From Sphingomonas aquatilis (GTDB lineage: Bacteria > Pseudomonadota > Alphaproteobacteria > Sphingomonadales > Sphingomonadaceae): 64,000 nt of DNA. A program made the translations under genes and the position numbers. The notes beneath the pieces were generated by a model. It saw only the letters and a program-made list of their open reading frames with translations, was not told the DNA's origin and did no database searches. Positions 25,461 through 34,375 of this stretch are shown piece after piece. The DNA lies in assembly GCF_014196115.1 (NCBI RefSeq), contig NZ_JACIDB010000011.1:1-64000 (forward strand), written 5' to 3'. Within the stretch, counting starts at the first letter, position 1; each line of letters begins with the position of its first letter.

Positions 25461-28400
25461 ATGTCCGAAGAGATGCGGCGTGCCGTCGCAGAGCAAGTTC
25501 GCACTTCGCTGGCCATCGAAAACGCGTTATCCCGCCCACAGGCTCGCGCCTTCGTGCGTTGCTTGCAGACGACCTGGCAGGTTCCCACGATCCATTGGTC
25601 GGCGCGTGAGTCTGAGAGTCAGCTGAGTGACGCGCGCCGTCTTCTTCATGCGGCGCACATTTTCCGCACAGTGGATGGGCCGACGTGCCCTGGCGCTATC
25701 GACTGCTATCGCCGCACGGGCGAACTGCTTGAGTGGTTGGCGCGGGCAGATGACGGCCTGCGCACGATCGTACCAATCGAATTGCTCGCGGCCGGTGCCT
25801 ACCAACTTGGCGGTTTGCCGGCGATGGCAGCCGGCTTGCTCGCCCAGGTGCCGTCCGATCAGGATGGGGTCAGCCTGCTCGCTGCCTTCCTGCGCGCCGA
25901 CTTCGACGATGTCATCGCGCGCGCCGCTAATTTCTGGAGCGAGCACCCACATCTCACCCAGCCTGACCAGGGAACGTTGCTCGCAACCGCGCTCCTCGAA
26001 TCCGACGAAGCCGGCGAGGATGGCGATCGCGTCACCTGGTACTTCACCATCGAATTAGTTCGCACTGTCGGCCTCATCGCCGACTGCCTCCGCCGCGGTG
26101 ACGATCCACGCCTGGATCGCGCAATGGCCAAGTTGCGCGCGCTCGACGAGATGGCAGCTCGGACCTTCAGCGACGATGCAGCGCTCGTTCTTTCCCTGAT
26201 CCGGGATGTGGCCGATCGCTTCGTTGCCGCCTCCATCTACAAACCCCTGCGCGCATTAGCTGTGCTCCGGCCAGAGCGGCTTTCCAAGCTCACCGATTAC
26301 GCGCGTGACCAATTCAGTCGCGGGCGCGGTATCCTTTGGACATCGCAGCTGCAGGGACTGGAACGGCAACTACGCGACGACTCCTTCGCGCTTTGCACGC
26401 CGACCGGATCAGGCAAGACGTTGGTGGCCAACATGGCGATCGTCAAAGAATTGCTCCTGCGTGCGGAGCCCGCAGCGATCGGACCGTTGGCGCTTTATAT
26501 CGTTCCCTCTCGCGCGCTGGCGAACGAGGTCGAGGCGAAACTGACCTCGGAGCTTGGTCGAGAGTGCCTGATTACGGGTCTGTATGGTGGCGCCGACTGG
26601 GGCATCACGGATGCCTGGCTGACGACCGACCGTCCGGTGGTGCTTATCGCTACGGTCGAGAAGGCTGACGCGTTGATGCGCTATCTCGGGCCCATCCTCA
26701 TAGCGCGCATCAAACTCCTCATTATTGACGAAGCCCATCAGGTCGTACCCGACGCTGACGAGTCCACCCGCGTAAGCTTCGCGGAGCATAGCAATCGGGC
26801 CATCCGGCTCGAGACGCTGGTTTCGCGTATCGTCGCGCGACAGCCGGAGGTCGTACGCATCGCGCTCACCGCCGTTGCAGGGGGGGCCGCACAGCCCGTT
26901 GCGCGCTGGATCGAAGGCCGCGGGGATGCTCAGGCCGTTGGCGTCCGCTATCGCAGCACCCGCCAGGTTATCGGGGTGCTGGAGACCGCAACGAACGCAT
27001 CAGGTCGTATCCTGCTCGACCTCATGAACGGCCGCCCGCTTTACCTCCGGGGCGAGGAAGACCCGGTGTATCTTCCCCTCCGCGTTGCACCGATGCCTCA
27101 GCTTCGCTCGCAGTGGCGCAACAGCCTCAATCGCTTCAACACGTTGAGCGTTTTGTGGACCGCCCTGCATCTCGTAGAGGAGGATCAGCGCATCCTGATC
27201 TCGGTCGCGCAAGAGCCCGAACAAACGATGCGCTGGTACAAAGAAGCGCTTGAGCTGCCAGCTTGGCAGGCGATCGTCAATTTTACGCCGCCCCGGGGCC
27301 GCCGTGGTGAGCGCTTTGACGAGGCGCGAGCCGCTTGTCAGGACTATTGTGGAGCCGATAGCTTCGAGCTTTTCCTGTTGGAACGGGGAATTGCCACCAG
27401 CCACGGTCAGATGCCGCAGCGTCTCCGTCGGTTGATGGTGGAGATGATCGATCAGCGTATTTGCCCGATAACGGTCGCGACGGCGACATTGACGGAGGGT
27501 GTGAATCTTCCGTTCGATCTCATATTTTTGACCTCACTGAAGCGCACATCGTGGGATCCAGTCGAGGAGGAGCAGATCATCGCTCCGCTTAGTACGGCGG
27601 AGTTTCGCAATCTTGCCGGACGCGCTGGGCGACCTGGTGCATCGCGAGGGATTGAAGGACTGACCCTGGTCGCTCTGCCCCGCCAAATTTCAACCACTGC
27701 CACTGCGAGCCGCCCCATACAGCGTCGTCAGCTGGCAACCTTGAGTACGGAATACGACCAGCTGCGTGATGCGCTTGTAATAGAAGAGCGTGATGCCGAT
27801 AGTGTGCCCAGCCCCCTGGCGATGCTGCTGGAACTGATCTGGGATCGCGCGCATCGGCTGCTGCAGGTATCGCCAGACGACTTCCTCAACTGGCTCGAGG
27901 CGACGGCGCCCACGACCGTCAGCGCAGCAGCCGGCACTGGAGCGACCGACCCTCGTGCCCGACTTGCGGATGCCATGGATGAGCTTGATGGCTTGGCGTT
28001 GGCGGCCGTGGAGGAACTTCAGCAAAGCGATACTGCTGCAATGTCGCGCGCGCAGATCGAGGCACATCTGAAAAGCGTTTGGGAGCGCACGTTCAGCGCA
28101 ACAGCAACCGCCCAAGAAGCATGGCTTGAACAAGCATTTATTCGTCGCGGTTCCGGCGTAGTCACCCAGCTCTACCCTGACCGTGCCGAACGCACTCGCC
28201 TCTACCAATTTGGCTTCACACCGGTGATTGGTCGCCGGTTCGAGGGAGTAGCGACCGCGATACTTGCGGAAATCAGCAAGGCGGTAAACTACGGGACCGC
28301 TAGTCCAGAAGAACGGATCGACGTGTTCGAGCGGATCGGCGATCTCATCAAGGACGATCGCGGCTACGGTTTCCGCGTCCGCCGGACCGATACCGATGAG

Positions 28401-29096
28401 CGTCTGCTTGACCGCTGGAATGACGTCCTTGGGTGGTGCCTCAACGAACCTGATGTAACACCCCCTGCCCCCGATCAACTGCGATCTTGGCAGCGTTTCG
28501 TCGCCGACAACCTCGAATACCGTCTTGGTATGGCGTTGGGAGCCGTCGTTGCGCAGGCTTGGTCGCTGGGGGCAGCCGATCCGTTAGCCATCCCTAGCTT
28601 GAGTGATTGGAAGGCTACGACCGGTCTTCCGTGGTTCGGCTTTTGGGCACGGGAACTCCTACGCTGGGGTACGCACGATCCATTCATCGCCTTCTGTCTA
28701 TCTCAGGGTTTGGCGAAGACACGGGATGAAGGCGCGAACCGCCGCGCCGACTTTAATCGCTGGCTGACATCTGCTGAACCAGCCCCCGAACCGGACGCGT
28801 TCATCGATCCGCAGCGCTTCCTCGAGTGGCAGAGGTCACTCGCCAGGAAGGCCACCGAGGACAAGCCGACTGCGCAGTTTGACGCCGTGCTGACCGGCAC
28901 CAACGGACAACGCGGGCACTATGCCGTGGTACCCGTACTGCGGGATAATGAGGTTGTTTGGATCGACCCAGCGGGCTTTGAGCTTGCGATCACTCCGTCG
29001 GCACATACACTTAGCCGAAAAGCACGCCGGAGCGACTACGCGCTCAACACCGGTTCGGCTAACCCCACCGTGTCACGGCGCTTTCGTCCGGCGTAG
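25461..29096 (+). CDS. hamB: HamB, superfamily 2 helicase of Hachiman-type defence
   Basis: 1211 residues. About 290 helical residues precede an SF2 helicase core. Walker A is TPTGSGKT (313-320), Walker B DEAH (423-426), motif III-like ALTAVAGGAA follows, and motif VI is NLAGRAGRPG (717-726), resembling Ski2-like helicases. The C-terminal ~450 residues are helical with no recognised domain. It is an ATP-driven DNA sensor that releases HamA on detecting phage intermediates, by knowledge of the family. The length is somewhat above typical HamB (about 1000), mainly from the N-terminal region. No frame disruption is seen. Confidence 0.8.
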   Translation: MSEEMRRAVAEQVRTSLAIENALSRPQARAFVRCLQTTWQVPTIHWSARESESQLSDARRLLHAAHIFRTVDGPTCPGAIDCYRRTGELLEWLARADDGLRTIVPIELLAAGAYQLGGLPAMAAGLLAQVPSDQDGVSLLAAFLRADFDDVIARAANFWSEHPHLTQPDQGTLLATALLESDEAGEDGDRVTWYFTIELVRTVGLIADCLRRGDDPRLDRAMAKLRALDEMAARTFSDDAALVLSLIRDVADRFVAASIYKPLRALAVLRPERLSKLTDYARDQFSRGRGILWTSQLQGLERQLRDDSFALCTPTGSGKTLVANMAIVKELLLRAEPAAIGPLALYIVPSRALANEVEAKLTSELGRECLITGLYGGADWGITDAWLTTDRPVVLIATVEKADALMRYLGPILIARIKLLIIDEAHQVVPDADESTRVSFAEHSNRAIRLETLVSRIVARQPEVVRIALTAVAGGAAQPVARWIEGRGDAQAVGVRYRSTRQVIGVLETATNASGRILLDLMNGRPLYLRGEEDPVYLPLRVAPMPQLRSQWRNSLNRFNTLSVLWTALHLVEEDQRILISVAQEPEQTMRWYKEALELPAWQAIVNFTPPRGRRGERFDEARAACQDYCGADSFELFLLERGIATSHGQMPQRLRRLMVEMIDQRICPITVATATLTEGVNLPFDLIFLTSLKRTSWDPVEEEQIIAPLSTAEFRNLAGRAGRPGASRGIEGLTLVALPRQISTTATASRPIQRRQLATLSTEYDQLRDALVIEERDADSVPSPLAMLLELIWDRAHRLLQVSPDDFLNWLEATAPTTVSAAAGTGATDPRARLADAMDELDGLALAAVEELQQSDTAAMSRAQIEAHLKSVWERTFSATATAQEAWLEQAFIRRGSGVVTQLYPDRAERTRLYQFGFTPVIGRRFEGVATAILAEISKAVNYGTASPEERIDVFERIGDLIKDDRGYGFRVRRTDTDERLLDRWNDVLGWCLNEPDVTPPAPDQLRSWQRFVADNLEYRLGMALGAVVAQAWSLGAADPLAIPSLSDWKATTGLPWFGFWARELLRWGTHDPFIAFCLSQGLAKTRDEGANRRADFNRWLTSAEPAPEPDAFIDPQRFLEWQRSLARKATEDKPTAQFDAVLTGTNGQRGHYAVVPVLRDNEVVWIDPAGFELAITPSAHTLSRKARRSDYALNTGSANPTVSRRFRPA

Positions 29097-29257
29097 TCCC
29101 TCGCGGCGTTCCCTAAGAAGCCAAACTTAGCAAATCGACCCAGCCAGTCTTTTGGGCATACCTCTGAAAGACTGGAGCGCGCTCAGTCTCGTTTCCGTCA
29201 AACGACGTTCAAAAAGGACTGGACATAACAAGACCGTTCATCAAGCACTGAGGTACG

Positions 29258-29416
29258 TTCGTCCGGGCCTATCTCCGCGCATCGATCGCTGAACAGGACG
29301 CCAACCGCGCTCGCGCCGCGCTGGATGCGTTCGCCGCCTCACATGGCCTCCGGATCGCAGCGCGCTATGTCGAACACGAGAGCGGCACTCGCCTAGCCCG
29401 ACCGGAGCTTTTTTGA
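29258..29416 (+). pseudogene. Serine recombinase relic
   Basis: A short open stretch reads FVRAYLRASIAEQDANRA and later YVEHESGTRLARPELF before a stop. This is the start of a serine recombinase catalytic domain (RAYLRAS.EQDA ... RPELF) without a start codon and cut after about 50 residues. It lies 160 bases after hamB, opposite in orientation to the intact recombinase at 22049. The rest of 29097-29599 holds no gene. Confidence 0.7.
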
Positions 29417-29599
29417 CTACCGGACGGGCTGGACAACGACATCGGTCTAGCGGCCCACTGGACCCAACGTGCGCCGCAAGAGCATTGACGAAGCGTGGCG
29501 TCCTGCGGGCGTGGCCCAGCCTTGCCGTGATCCTGCGTTGAGCGCCGCGCCTCGATGCAGACTGTGGGACTTACACGAAAAACTTGGTAGCGCTGCATC

Positions 29600-29848
29600 A
29601 TGCCAAAGGTAATCATCGCCGATAACGTCAGGCTGCCTCTCGCCGAGCTTTTCGGCGGAAGGCTCAAACAGCGTCGCCTTGCTCACAACATGACGCAAGC
29701 CCAACTCGCCGAGCGGACCGGCAGCACGGCCGCCTACATTTCGCAGGTCGAGCGCGCACAGGCCAATCCGACGCTCGATCTCATGGCGAAGATTGCCGAA
29801 GTTCTCGACACCGATGTGTGGGATTTGCTTCGTCCGAACAACGACTAG
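29600..29848 (+). CDS. XRE-family HTH regulator
   Basis: 82 residues. A Cro/C1-type HTH (GGRLKQRRLAHNMTQAQLAE, then STAAYISQVERAQANPTLDL) fills nearly the whole protein, ending DTDVWDLLRPNND. This size fits a controller or repressor protein of restriction, toxin-antitoxin or mobile-element genes. It may regulate the defence genes upstream or the transfer genes downstream; no operator was identified. Confidence 0.85.
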   Translation: MPKVIIADNVRLPLAELFGGRLKQRRLAHNMTQAQLAERTGSTAAYISQVERAQANPTLDLMAKIAEVLDTDVWDLLRPNND

Positions 29849-29996
29849 GAACCTAATCACTCCGAATTAATCGCTTCTTGCATCCAAACACGGCGTTGTT
29901 CCTTTTACGCTGGCCTCCTAAATCCAATTGGGTAGCAATCGACTGCTTCGAGCAACCGGACAAAGCGGTATCTGGTCTATCGTATGGAGTGTCGGC

Positions 29997-30278
29997 GTGA
30001 GCGATGGTAAAGCGATGCGACGTCGCTTCGGTCTGAGGATCGCGGCGCTGGCAGATCGATCCGGGCTCTCTGTTGAAGTCCTGGCGGCGCGGGCGACACT
30101 TTCCGTGCAGCGCATCAAGGATATCATGGGCGCGACGTCAGACTGCGTGACGTTACGCGAGATGACGCTGCTTTCTAATATCCTCATCACCCCCGTCGCT
30201 GATCTTCTTGCTCCTTCTGACCCGGTCGGGATCGTACCGTTCGAGAAAGTTGAACAAGGTGGAGCGCGACACGCGTAG
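29997..30278 (+). CDS. Small HTH-like hypothetical protein
   Basis: 93 residues from a GTG at 29997. The segment RRRFGLRIAALADRSGLSVEVLAARATLSVQRIKDIMG resembles a degenerate XRE HTH. The 3' third overlaps the end of the minus strand resolvase-like gene by about 126 bases, so one of the two starts or ends may be wrong. No strong ribosome site is seen. Confidence is limited. Confidence 0.4.
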   Translation: MSDGKAMRRRFGLRIAALADRSGLSVEVLAARATLSVQRIKDIMGATSDCVTLREMTLLSNILITPVADLLAPSDPVGIVPFEKVEQGGARHA

Positions 30279-30761
30279 CTCCTGGGCGACATCGGTTGCC
30301 GTCGCCCCCGGTGACTCCAGCCTCGATTTGATCGCAGGCAGATCATCTGGGTCGAGAAGCCGTTTGCGCCCCCGCGACGCTGTCTCGGGATGTGTTTTTA
30401 ACCCGTGCAAATAACGATGGTGCCCATCAAGGGCGCGGATCAGCGCGTGAAGCTTGTCGTCAGGTGCGGGTTCGATGACAACGCCCGCCGCTACGATCTC
30501 GAACGCGATGCCGCGGCGGAGCATCCGGTCGATAAGGCGGATCAACGTCGGGGTGGAAAGTGTGATACACGACAGATCATAAACCACGACCCTGTCGCCG
30601 GCCTCAAGTTGGAGACCGCTGCGTGCGAGCAGATCGCCCAGCTTGTTGAAGCTCTGACGGCCCGCAACGACGATGAGCGCCTCGGAGTTCATGGCGGCCT
30701 TCTGATCGTCGATCGTCGCCGATCCTTGGCATTCCGCGAGGAACGCGACGACTTTTCCCAC
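30153..30761 (-). CDS. Resolvase-derived HTH protein
   Basis: 202 residues from a GTG at 30761, chosen for GAGGAGGG just upstream. The C-terminal third carries a resolvase-type HTH (DPDDLPAIKSRLESPG... TDVAQELRVSRSTLFNFLER). The N-terminal part has the resolvase alternation (DRVVVYDLSCITLSTPTLIRLIDRML, resembling the DRLSR and mid-domain helices) but no RxSxxxQ nucleophile motif. It is probably not a recombinase. Divergent from the T4SS operon across 222 bases, it is a candidate regulator of transfer genes. Confidence 0.6.
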   Translation of the reverse strand: MGKVVAFLAECQGSATIDDQKAAMNSEALIVVAGRQSFNKLGDLLARSGLQLEAGDRVVVYDLSCITLSTPTLIRLIDRMLRRGIAFEIVAAGVVIEPAPDDKLHALIRALDGHHRYLHGLKTHPETASRGRKRLLDPDDLPAIKSRLESPGATATDVAQELRVSRSTLFNFLERYDPDRVRRSKKISDGGDEDIRKQRHLA

Positions 30762-30983
30762 CCCTGCCCTCCTCTCGATGAACGGCGCCAGCGCCACCGT
30801 GTGCCGGGCGCGAATTCTGTAGGTCAACCATAGGCTCCGAGCAACACGGTGCGCGTCGAAGACCGGCCTGACCACGCAACCGCCGGCACCCAGGAAGGCC
30901 GTTAAAGCGACTCTGCCGAATTTCCATCTTGCGTCATTTTCGTTTTAGAGTTTATTTGGACTGCACCAGATGGACGGAGCATC

Positions 30984-31775
30984 ATGCTTCCAGCGGCACT
31001 CACAGCGAAGGCAATCCAGCTCTGCGCAGCCATGGTTGGACCCGCTCAGCCAATCTCGGCGGGGTCCTTTCCGGTTGCCGTGATCAGCGGCGCTACCTTG
31101 CTGCGAGAGCCGCAGAACCTCGCGGATGCGGAAGCGACGGTACGCGACCTTCTCGCCCTCAGGGCCGACTTCACCGCGGGTCCGCTCCAGATCGCGGGGC
31201 GCCATTTTACGACCTTCGGGGTCACTCCATCGACGGTGTTTGATCCATGCAGTCTCGCGCGTGTCGGCGATGGCGGCCGCGGATCGCCGCTCGCCGGTAC
31301 CGAAAGCGTATCAGATGTGGTCAGCCTGCTTCGCAAGGCGTTCGGCGCCCGCGTCACCGATACGATCCGACCGGCGAATGCGACATATGGGGCCCGCTAC
31401 AGCTGGCACAAAGTCGGACAAGCCGTCGACTTCGTGCCGGCTGGCGGCGTCGGGACGATCGATCGTTGCCGGATCCGGGCACTGATGGCCCAGCACGGCA
31501 TCCGGATCATCGAGCTCCTTGGCCCAGGCGATCAAGGGCATTCCAATCACTGGCACGTCGCGTTCGCCCGCCCGGGACAGACCATAGACCGGACGCAGCA
31601 CATCGAGGACGGCGAAGACTGGTTCTTGGACGTCGCGCGGAACGGTAGCGGGCAGCAACCCGCCGGAACCAGGCAGCTGGACGCGGTCCCCGAGGGGTCG
31701 GTTGCCGAGCCGAGACCTGCGGCGTGGGACGTCTTCGCGACGACCGGTCCTCGTTCGCTTCAAGGAGGTGGATGA
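30984..31775 (+). CDS. M15-like peptidoglycan endopeptidase
   Basis: 263 residues, ATG with GGAG 7 bases upstream. The middle holds RYSWHKVGQAVDFVPAGG and, 45 residues on, GDQGHSNHWHVAFARPG. The His/Asp/His set matches zinc D,D-peptidases of the M15 (peptidase_M15_3-like) group. The N-terminal ~100 residues resemble the start of VirB1-type proteins (ALTAKAIQLCAAM... FTTFGVTPSTVFDPC), as if a lytic transglycosylase-like segment had been fused or replaced. It is the first gene of the T4SS cluster and would open the cell wall for the transfer channel. Confidence 0.6.
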   Translation: MLPAALTAKAIQLCAAMVGPAQPISAGSFPVAVISGATLLREPQNLADAEATVRDLLALRADFTAGPLQIAGRHFTTFGVTPSTVFDPCSLARVGDGGRGSPLAGTESVSDVVSLLRKAFGARVTDTIRPANATYGARYSWHKVGQAVDFVPAGGVGTIDRCRIRALMAQHGIRIIELLGPGDQGHSNHWHVAFARPGQTIDRTQHIEDGEDWFLDVARNGSGQQPAGTRQLDAVPEGSVAEPRPAAWDVFATTGPRSLQGGG

Positions 31776-32128
31776 TGCTGGCACGGACTCTCAAGACGAT
31801 CTCGCAGAGCGCAGCGGGCGTCGTGATCCCCCTTGCCGGCGTGTTGGCGATCGCGGTGCCACAGCCGGCACGCGCGTCCGACTGGGGTTGTCAGGTCGTT
31901 CTGTGTCTCGCGACACCGGGCTCGCCGACGACCTATCCCGCCTGTGTGCCACCAATTACGAAGCTCTGGCAGCATCTCGCGATCGGTGGCGTGTTCCCCA
32001 GCTGCATCGGCGTCGGCATCCGGACGCGTCAAACGAAACATGGCTACAGCCTCACCGTCTCTAAGTCAGATGGAACGACGGCACGCTACCAGCTCGACAC
32101 GCGCTACCAGACGGTGACGTCCCAATGA
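31772..32128 (+). CDS. TrbM-like secreted T4SS protein
   Basis: 118 residues. A signal peptide with a hydrophobic stretch (GVVIPLAGVLAIAVPQPARA) is followed by WGCQVVLCLATPGSP and ACVPPITKLWQHLAIGGVFPSC. The CxxxLCL...C...C pattern fits TrbM-family proteins. Four cysteines suggest disulphides in the periplasm. The ATG overlaps the preceding stop, preceded by AAGGAGGTGG, the strongest ribosome site in this region. It overlaps virB1 by four bases. Confidence 0.65.
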   Translation: MMLARTLKTISQSAAGVVIPLAGVLAIAVPQPARASDWGCQVVLCLATPGSPTTYPACVPPITKLWQHLAIGGVFPSCIGVGIRTRQTKHGYSLTVSKSDGTTARYQLDTRYQTVTSQ

Positions 32129-32730
32129 GCTACGACGTACCGGCCATCATCGCCTTGGCGAAAGCCTGCGCTCCCGAGATCGCGACCGAAGCGATCGTGC
32201 CGCTCGTCCTCACCGAGAGCGGCGGCGAGCCGTTGCAGATAAACGTGAACAAGGGTCCCCGTGTTCGCGCAAGAACAGTTCCGGAGGGAGCGGCGCTGGT
32301 ACGCCGCTATATCGCGGCGGGCTACACGGTCGACGTCGGCCTCGCCCAGATCAACTCAGCAAATTTCACCCGTCTCGGCGTGACGATCGAGAGCGTGTTT
32401 GAGCCATGCAATAATCTTCGTCTTGCCTCGGTGATCCTGCAGCGCAGCTACGACACCGCCGCCCGGCATTATTCGGGGTTGGACGCGATCTCTGCGACGT
32501 ACTCGATGTACAACACCGGGTCCCTCACCCGTGGTCTACGCAACGGCTATGCAGGCCGCGTCTGGTCAGCCGCGGTGAACCTGGGGTCCATTGAAACCGC
32601 TCCAGCCCTGCCAGGAGTTGACACTGCTGCGGCGACACGCGCGGCTTCGGCGGCACACCCAACGCTGACAGCCCAAGACCAATGGGTCGTCGGCCCGCTT
32701 TCGCCGACCACAGTCACGGTGTTCAAATGA
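32125..32730 (+). CDS. virB1: VirB1-like lytic transglycosylase
   Basis: 201 residues, without a clear signal peptide at this start. The SLT fold is visible: catalytic Glu in PLVLTESGGEPLQINVN, AGYTVDVGLAQINSANF (GLxQIN signature), and ATYSMYNTGSL later. It cleaves peptidoglycan to let the pilus channel cross. The ATG overlaps the previous stop and the end overlaps the next start (both ATGA), so the genes are translationally coupled. Confidence 0.9.
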   Translation: MSYDVPAIIALAKACAPEIATEAIVPLVLTESGGEPLQINVNKGPRVRARTVPEGAALVRRYIAAGYTVDVGLAQINSANFTRLGVTIESVFEPCNNLRLASVILQRSYDTAARHYSGLDAISATYSMYNTGSLTRGLRNGYAGRVWSAAVNLGSIETAPALPGVDTAAATRAASAAHPTLTAQDQWVVGPLSPTTVTVFK

Positions 32731-34028
32731 GCGGCGCCAACAGCATCGTCCGGGACGACCGAATGCCTGTGGTTCCAGCCGAGCCGGCCGGCTTCGAGCT
32801 ACCACCGGCCCTGGCCGGGCGATACGACGTTCGTGTCGTTGACGGTGCCGATGGCGAGCAGCGGATCGGTCTCTTCCGGCCCACTGATCGCGATGGACCC
32901 TCGATCGAGATCACGAACGATCGCATCGTTGCGCGAAGTGAGGACGCCGAGACGGTGGCCGCCCTCGTGACAATCGCGCAGCATAGCGGCTGGGATCGCA
33001 TCGCGGTCGACGGGTCGCCGGAGTTTCGGCAGGCCGTTTGGGAGGCCGCGACCCGCGAAGGACTTAGGGTCAGTGGCTACGATCCCAGCTTCAACGAGCA
33101 AGAGCGCGTGGAGCAGGCCAGACGCGCATCGAAGGAGCGCCGCGAGCGCGACGCTCAGCAGGGAGCCGCTGCCCCGCCGCGCATTGACATTGTCGGCGAA
33201 ACACATCCCAAGGCAGCGATGACTCCGCCGGAGGCGGATGGCCGCGGCGCGCTGCGCGACGATGACGGAAACGCGTTATCGAGCGGCGACCGAAAGCTCC
33301 TCCTCACGGTCAGCCGGCATATCGAGGACCGCAAAAGTCTCGATGCGCCCCTGCGTCCAGGCATGGATGCTTTCGATCGCGACGTTCGATCGGAGCGCCT
33401 CGATCATAATCGCGAGGCAGTAAACACGTCTCTGGAGCGCGCCCTCGAGAGCCCAACGCTGGCTGCGGCGTTCGAGCAGGTGGGATACGGGCCGGACCGG
33501 TTGCGCTCACTGGACATGGTCGACGAAAGCCATGGCGAAATCGCCGACGCGATCGCTCGCGTGCGATCGGGGATGCACCGCGAAACCCCTCATCTAGAGG
33601 CAAGCGAGCCACAGCGCGCCACCAGCGCCATTGCCGATGAACTAGAAGACGCCGCCCGCACGAAGCATTCGGCCGCCGGCAGCGGAACGCTGATCGACCG
33701 AGAGCCGACTGTCGGGGAACGTCAGGACCGCGACGCGAGTGCGAGACAGCGCGAGAGCGAAGAACTGGCGGAGATCTTTCTGAACGGGACCATCGATCGC
33801 GTCTCGGCCGATCCACGGCTCGCCGGCGCGCGCGAGGCACAGGCCGCGATGGAGCTCCATATCGGCGAGGTCTTCGGCGGTGATGCGGGCCGCATGGCAA
33901 CCGCTAACCTCGAAAGCCGACAGATGATTTCGGACGTGCTGCGGCGGGGGTTCGAGGTTTCAGTGCGTGAGCCGACCCCGGTTCGACAGGTCGAGCCGAT
34001 CCAGATCCGATCCGACATGGAGCGGTAG
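32727..34028 (+). CDS. LPD7-domain protein inside T4SS operon
   Basis: 433 residues, ATGA overlap with virB1. Residues about 25-125 match the large polyvalent protein-associated domain 7: YDVRVVDGADGEQRIGLF, GWDRIAVDGSPEFRQAVWEA and GLRVSGYDPS. The remainder is highly charged and helical (many Arg/Glu/Ala), probably coiled coil. LPD7 often accompanies relaxases (TraI-like). A stand-alone copy between virB1 and virB2 may be a transfer substrate or coupling accessory. It has no membrane segment. Confidence 0.65.
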   Translation: MSGANSIVRDDRMPVVPAEPAGFELPPALAGRYDVRVVDGADGEQRIGLFRPTDRDGPSIEITNDRIVARSEDAETVAALVTIAQHSGWDRIAVDGSPEFRQAVWEAATREGLRVSGYDPSFNEQERVEQARRASKERRERDAQQGAAAPPRIDIVGETHPKAAMTPPEADGRGALRDDDGNALSSGDRKLLLTVSRHIEDRKSLDAPLRPGMDAFDRDVRSERLDHNREAVNTSLERALESPTLAAAFEQVGYGPDRLRSLDMVDESHGEIADAIARVRSGMHRETPHLEASEPQRATSAIADELEDAARTKHSAAGSGTLIDREPTVGERQDRDASARQRESEELAEIFLNGTIDRVSADPRLAGAREAQAAMELHIGEVFGGDAGRMATANLESRQMISDVLRRGFEVSVREPTPVRQVEPIQIRSDMER

Positions 34029-34036
34029 AGCTAGCG

Positions 34037-34375
34037 ATGGAGACCCCTATGAAGTTTACGTCGAACATGGGCAGGCTGATGTCCGATCGTCGTGCCCGGC
34101 AACTGATCGGCGTCGCCGGCATGATTGCTCTCGCCGCGATCGCGCAGCCGGCACTTGCCCAGAGTAGCGGAACCGCAATCGAAGGCGGGCTCAACACCAT
34201 CAAGGACTGGATGGTTACGGTTGCCGGCGTCGTCGGTGTGATCGCGGTCATGGCAGTCGGTTATGCGAAACTAACGGGCCGCATGGACTGGGGACGCGCC
34301 GTCACCGTGCTGATCGGCATTGGCATCATCTTCTCGGCGACGACGATCGTCGGCTGGATGAGCTCGGGTGGCTGA
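34037..34375 (+). CDS. virB2: VirB2-like pilin
   Basis: 112 residues. A long signal (about 1-42, ending QPALAQ) precedes a short mature protein with two membrane helices (WMVTVAGVVGVIAVMAVGYA and AVTVLIGIGIIFSATTIVGW) separated by a small basic loop. This is the TrbC/VirB2 pilin layout. It overlaps virB3 by eight bases. Confidence 0.9.
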   Translation: METPMKFTSNMGRLMSDRRARQLIGVAGMIALAAIAQPALAQSSGTAIEGGLNTIKDWMVTVAGVVGVIAVMAVGYAKLTGRMDWGRAVTVLIGIGIIFSATTIVGWMSSGG

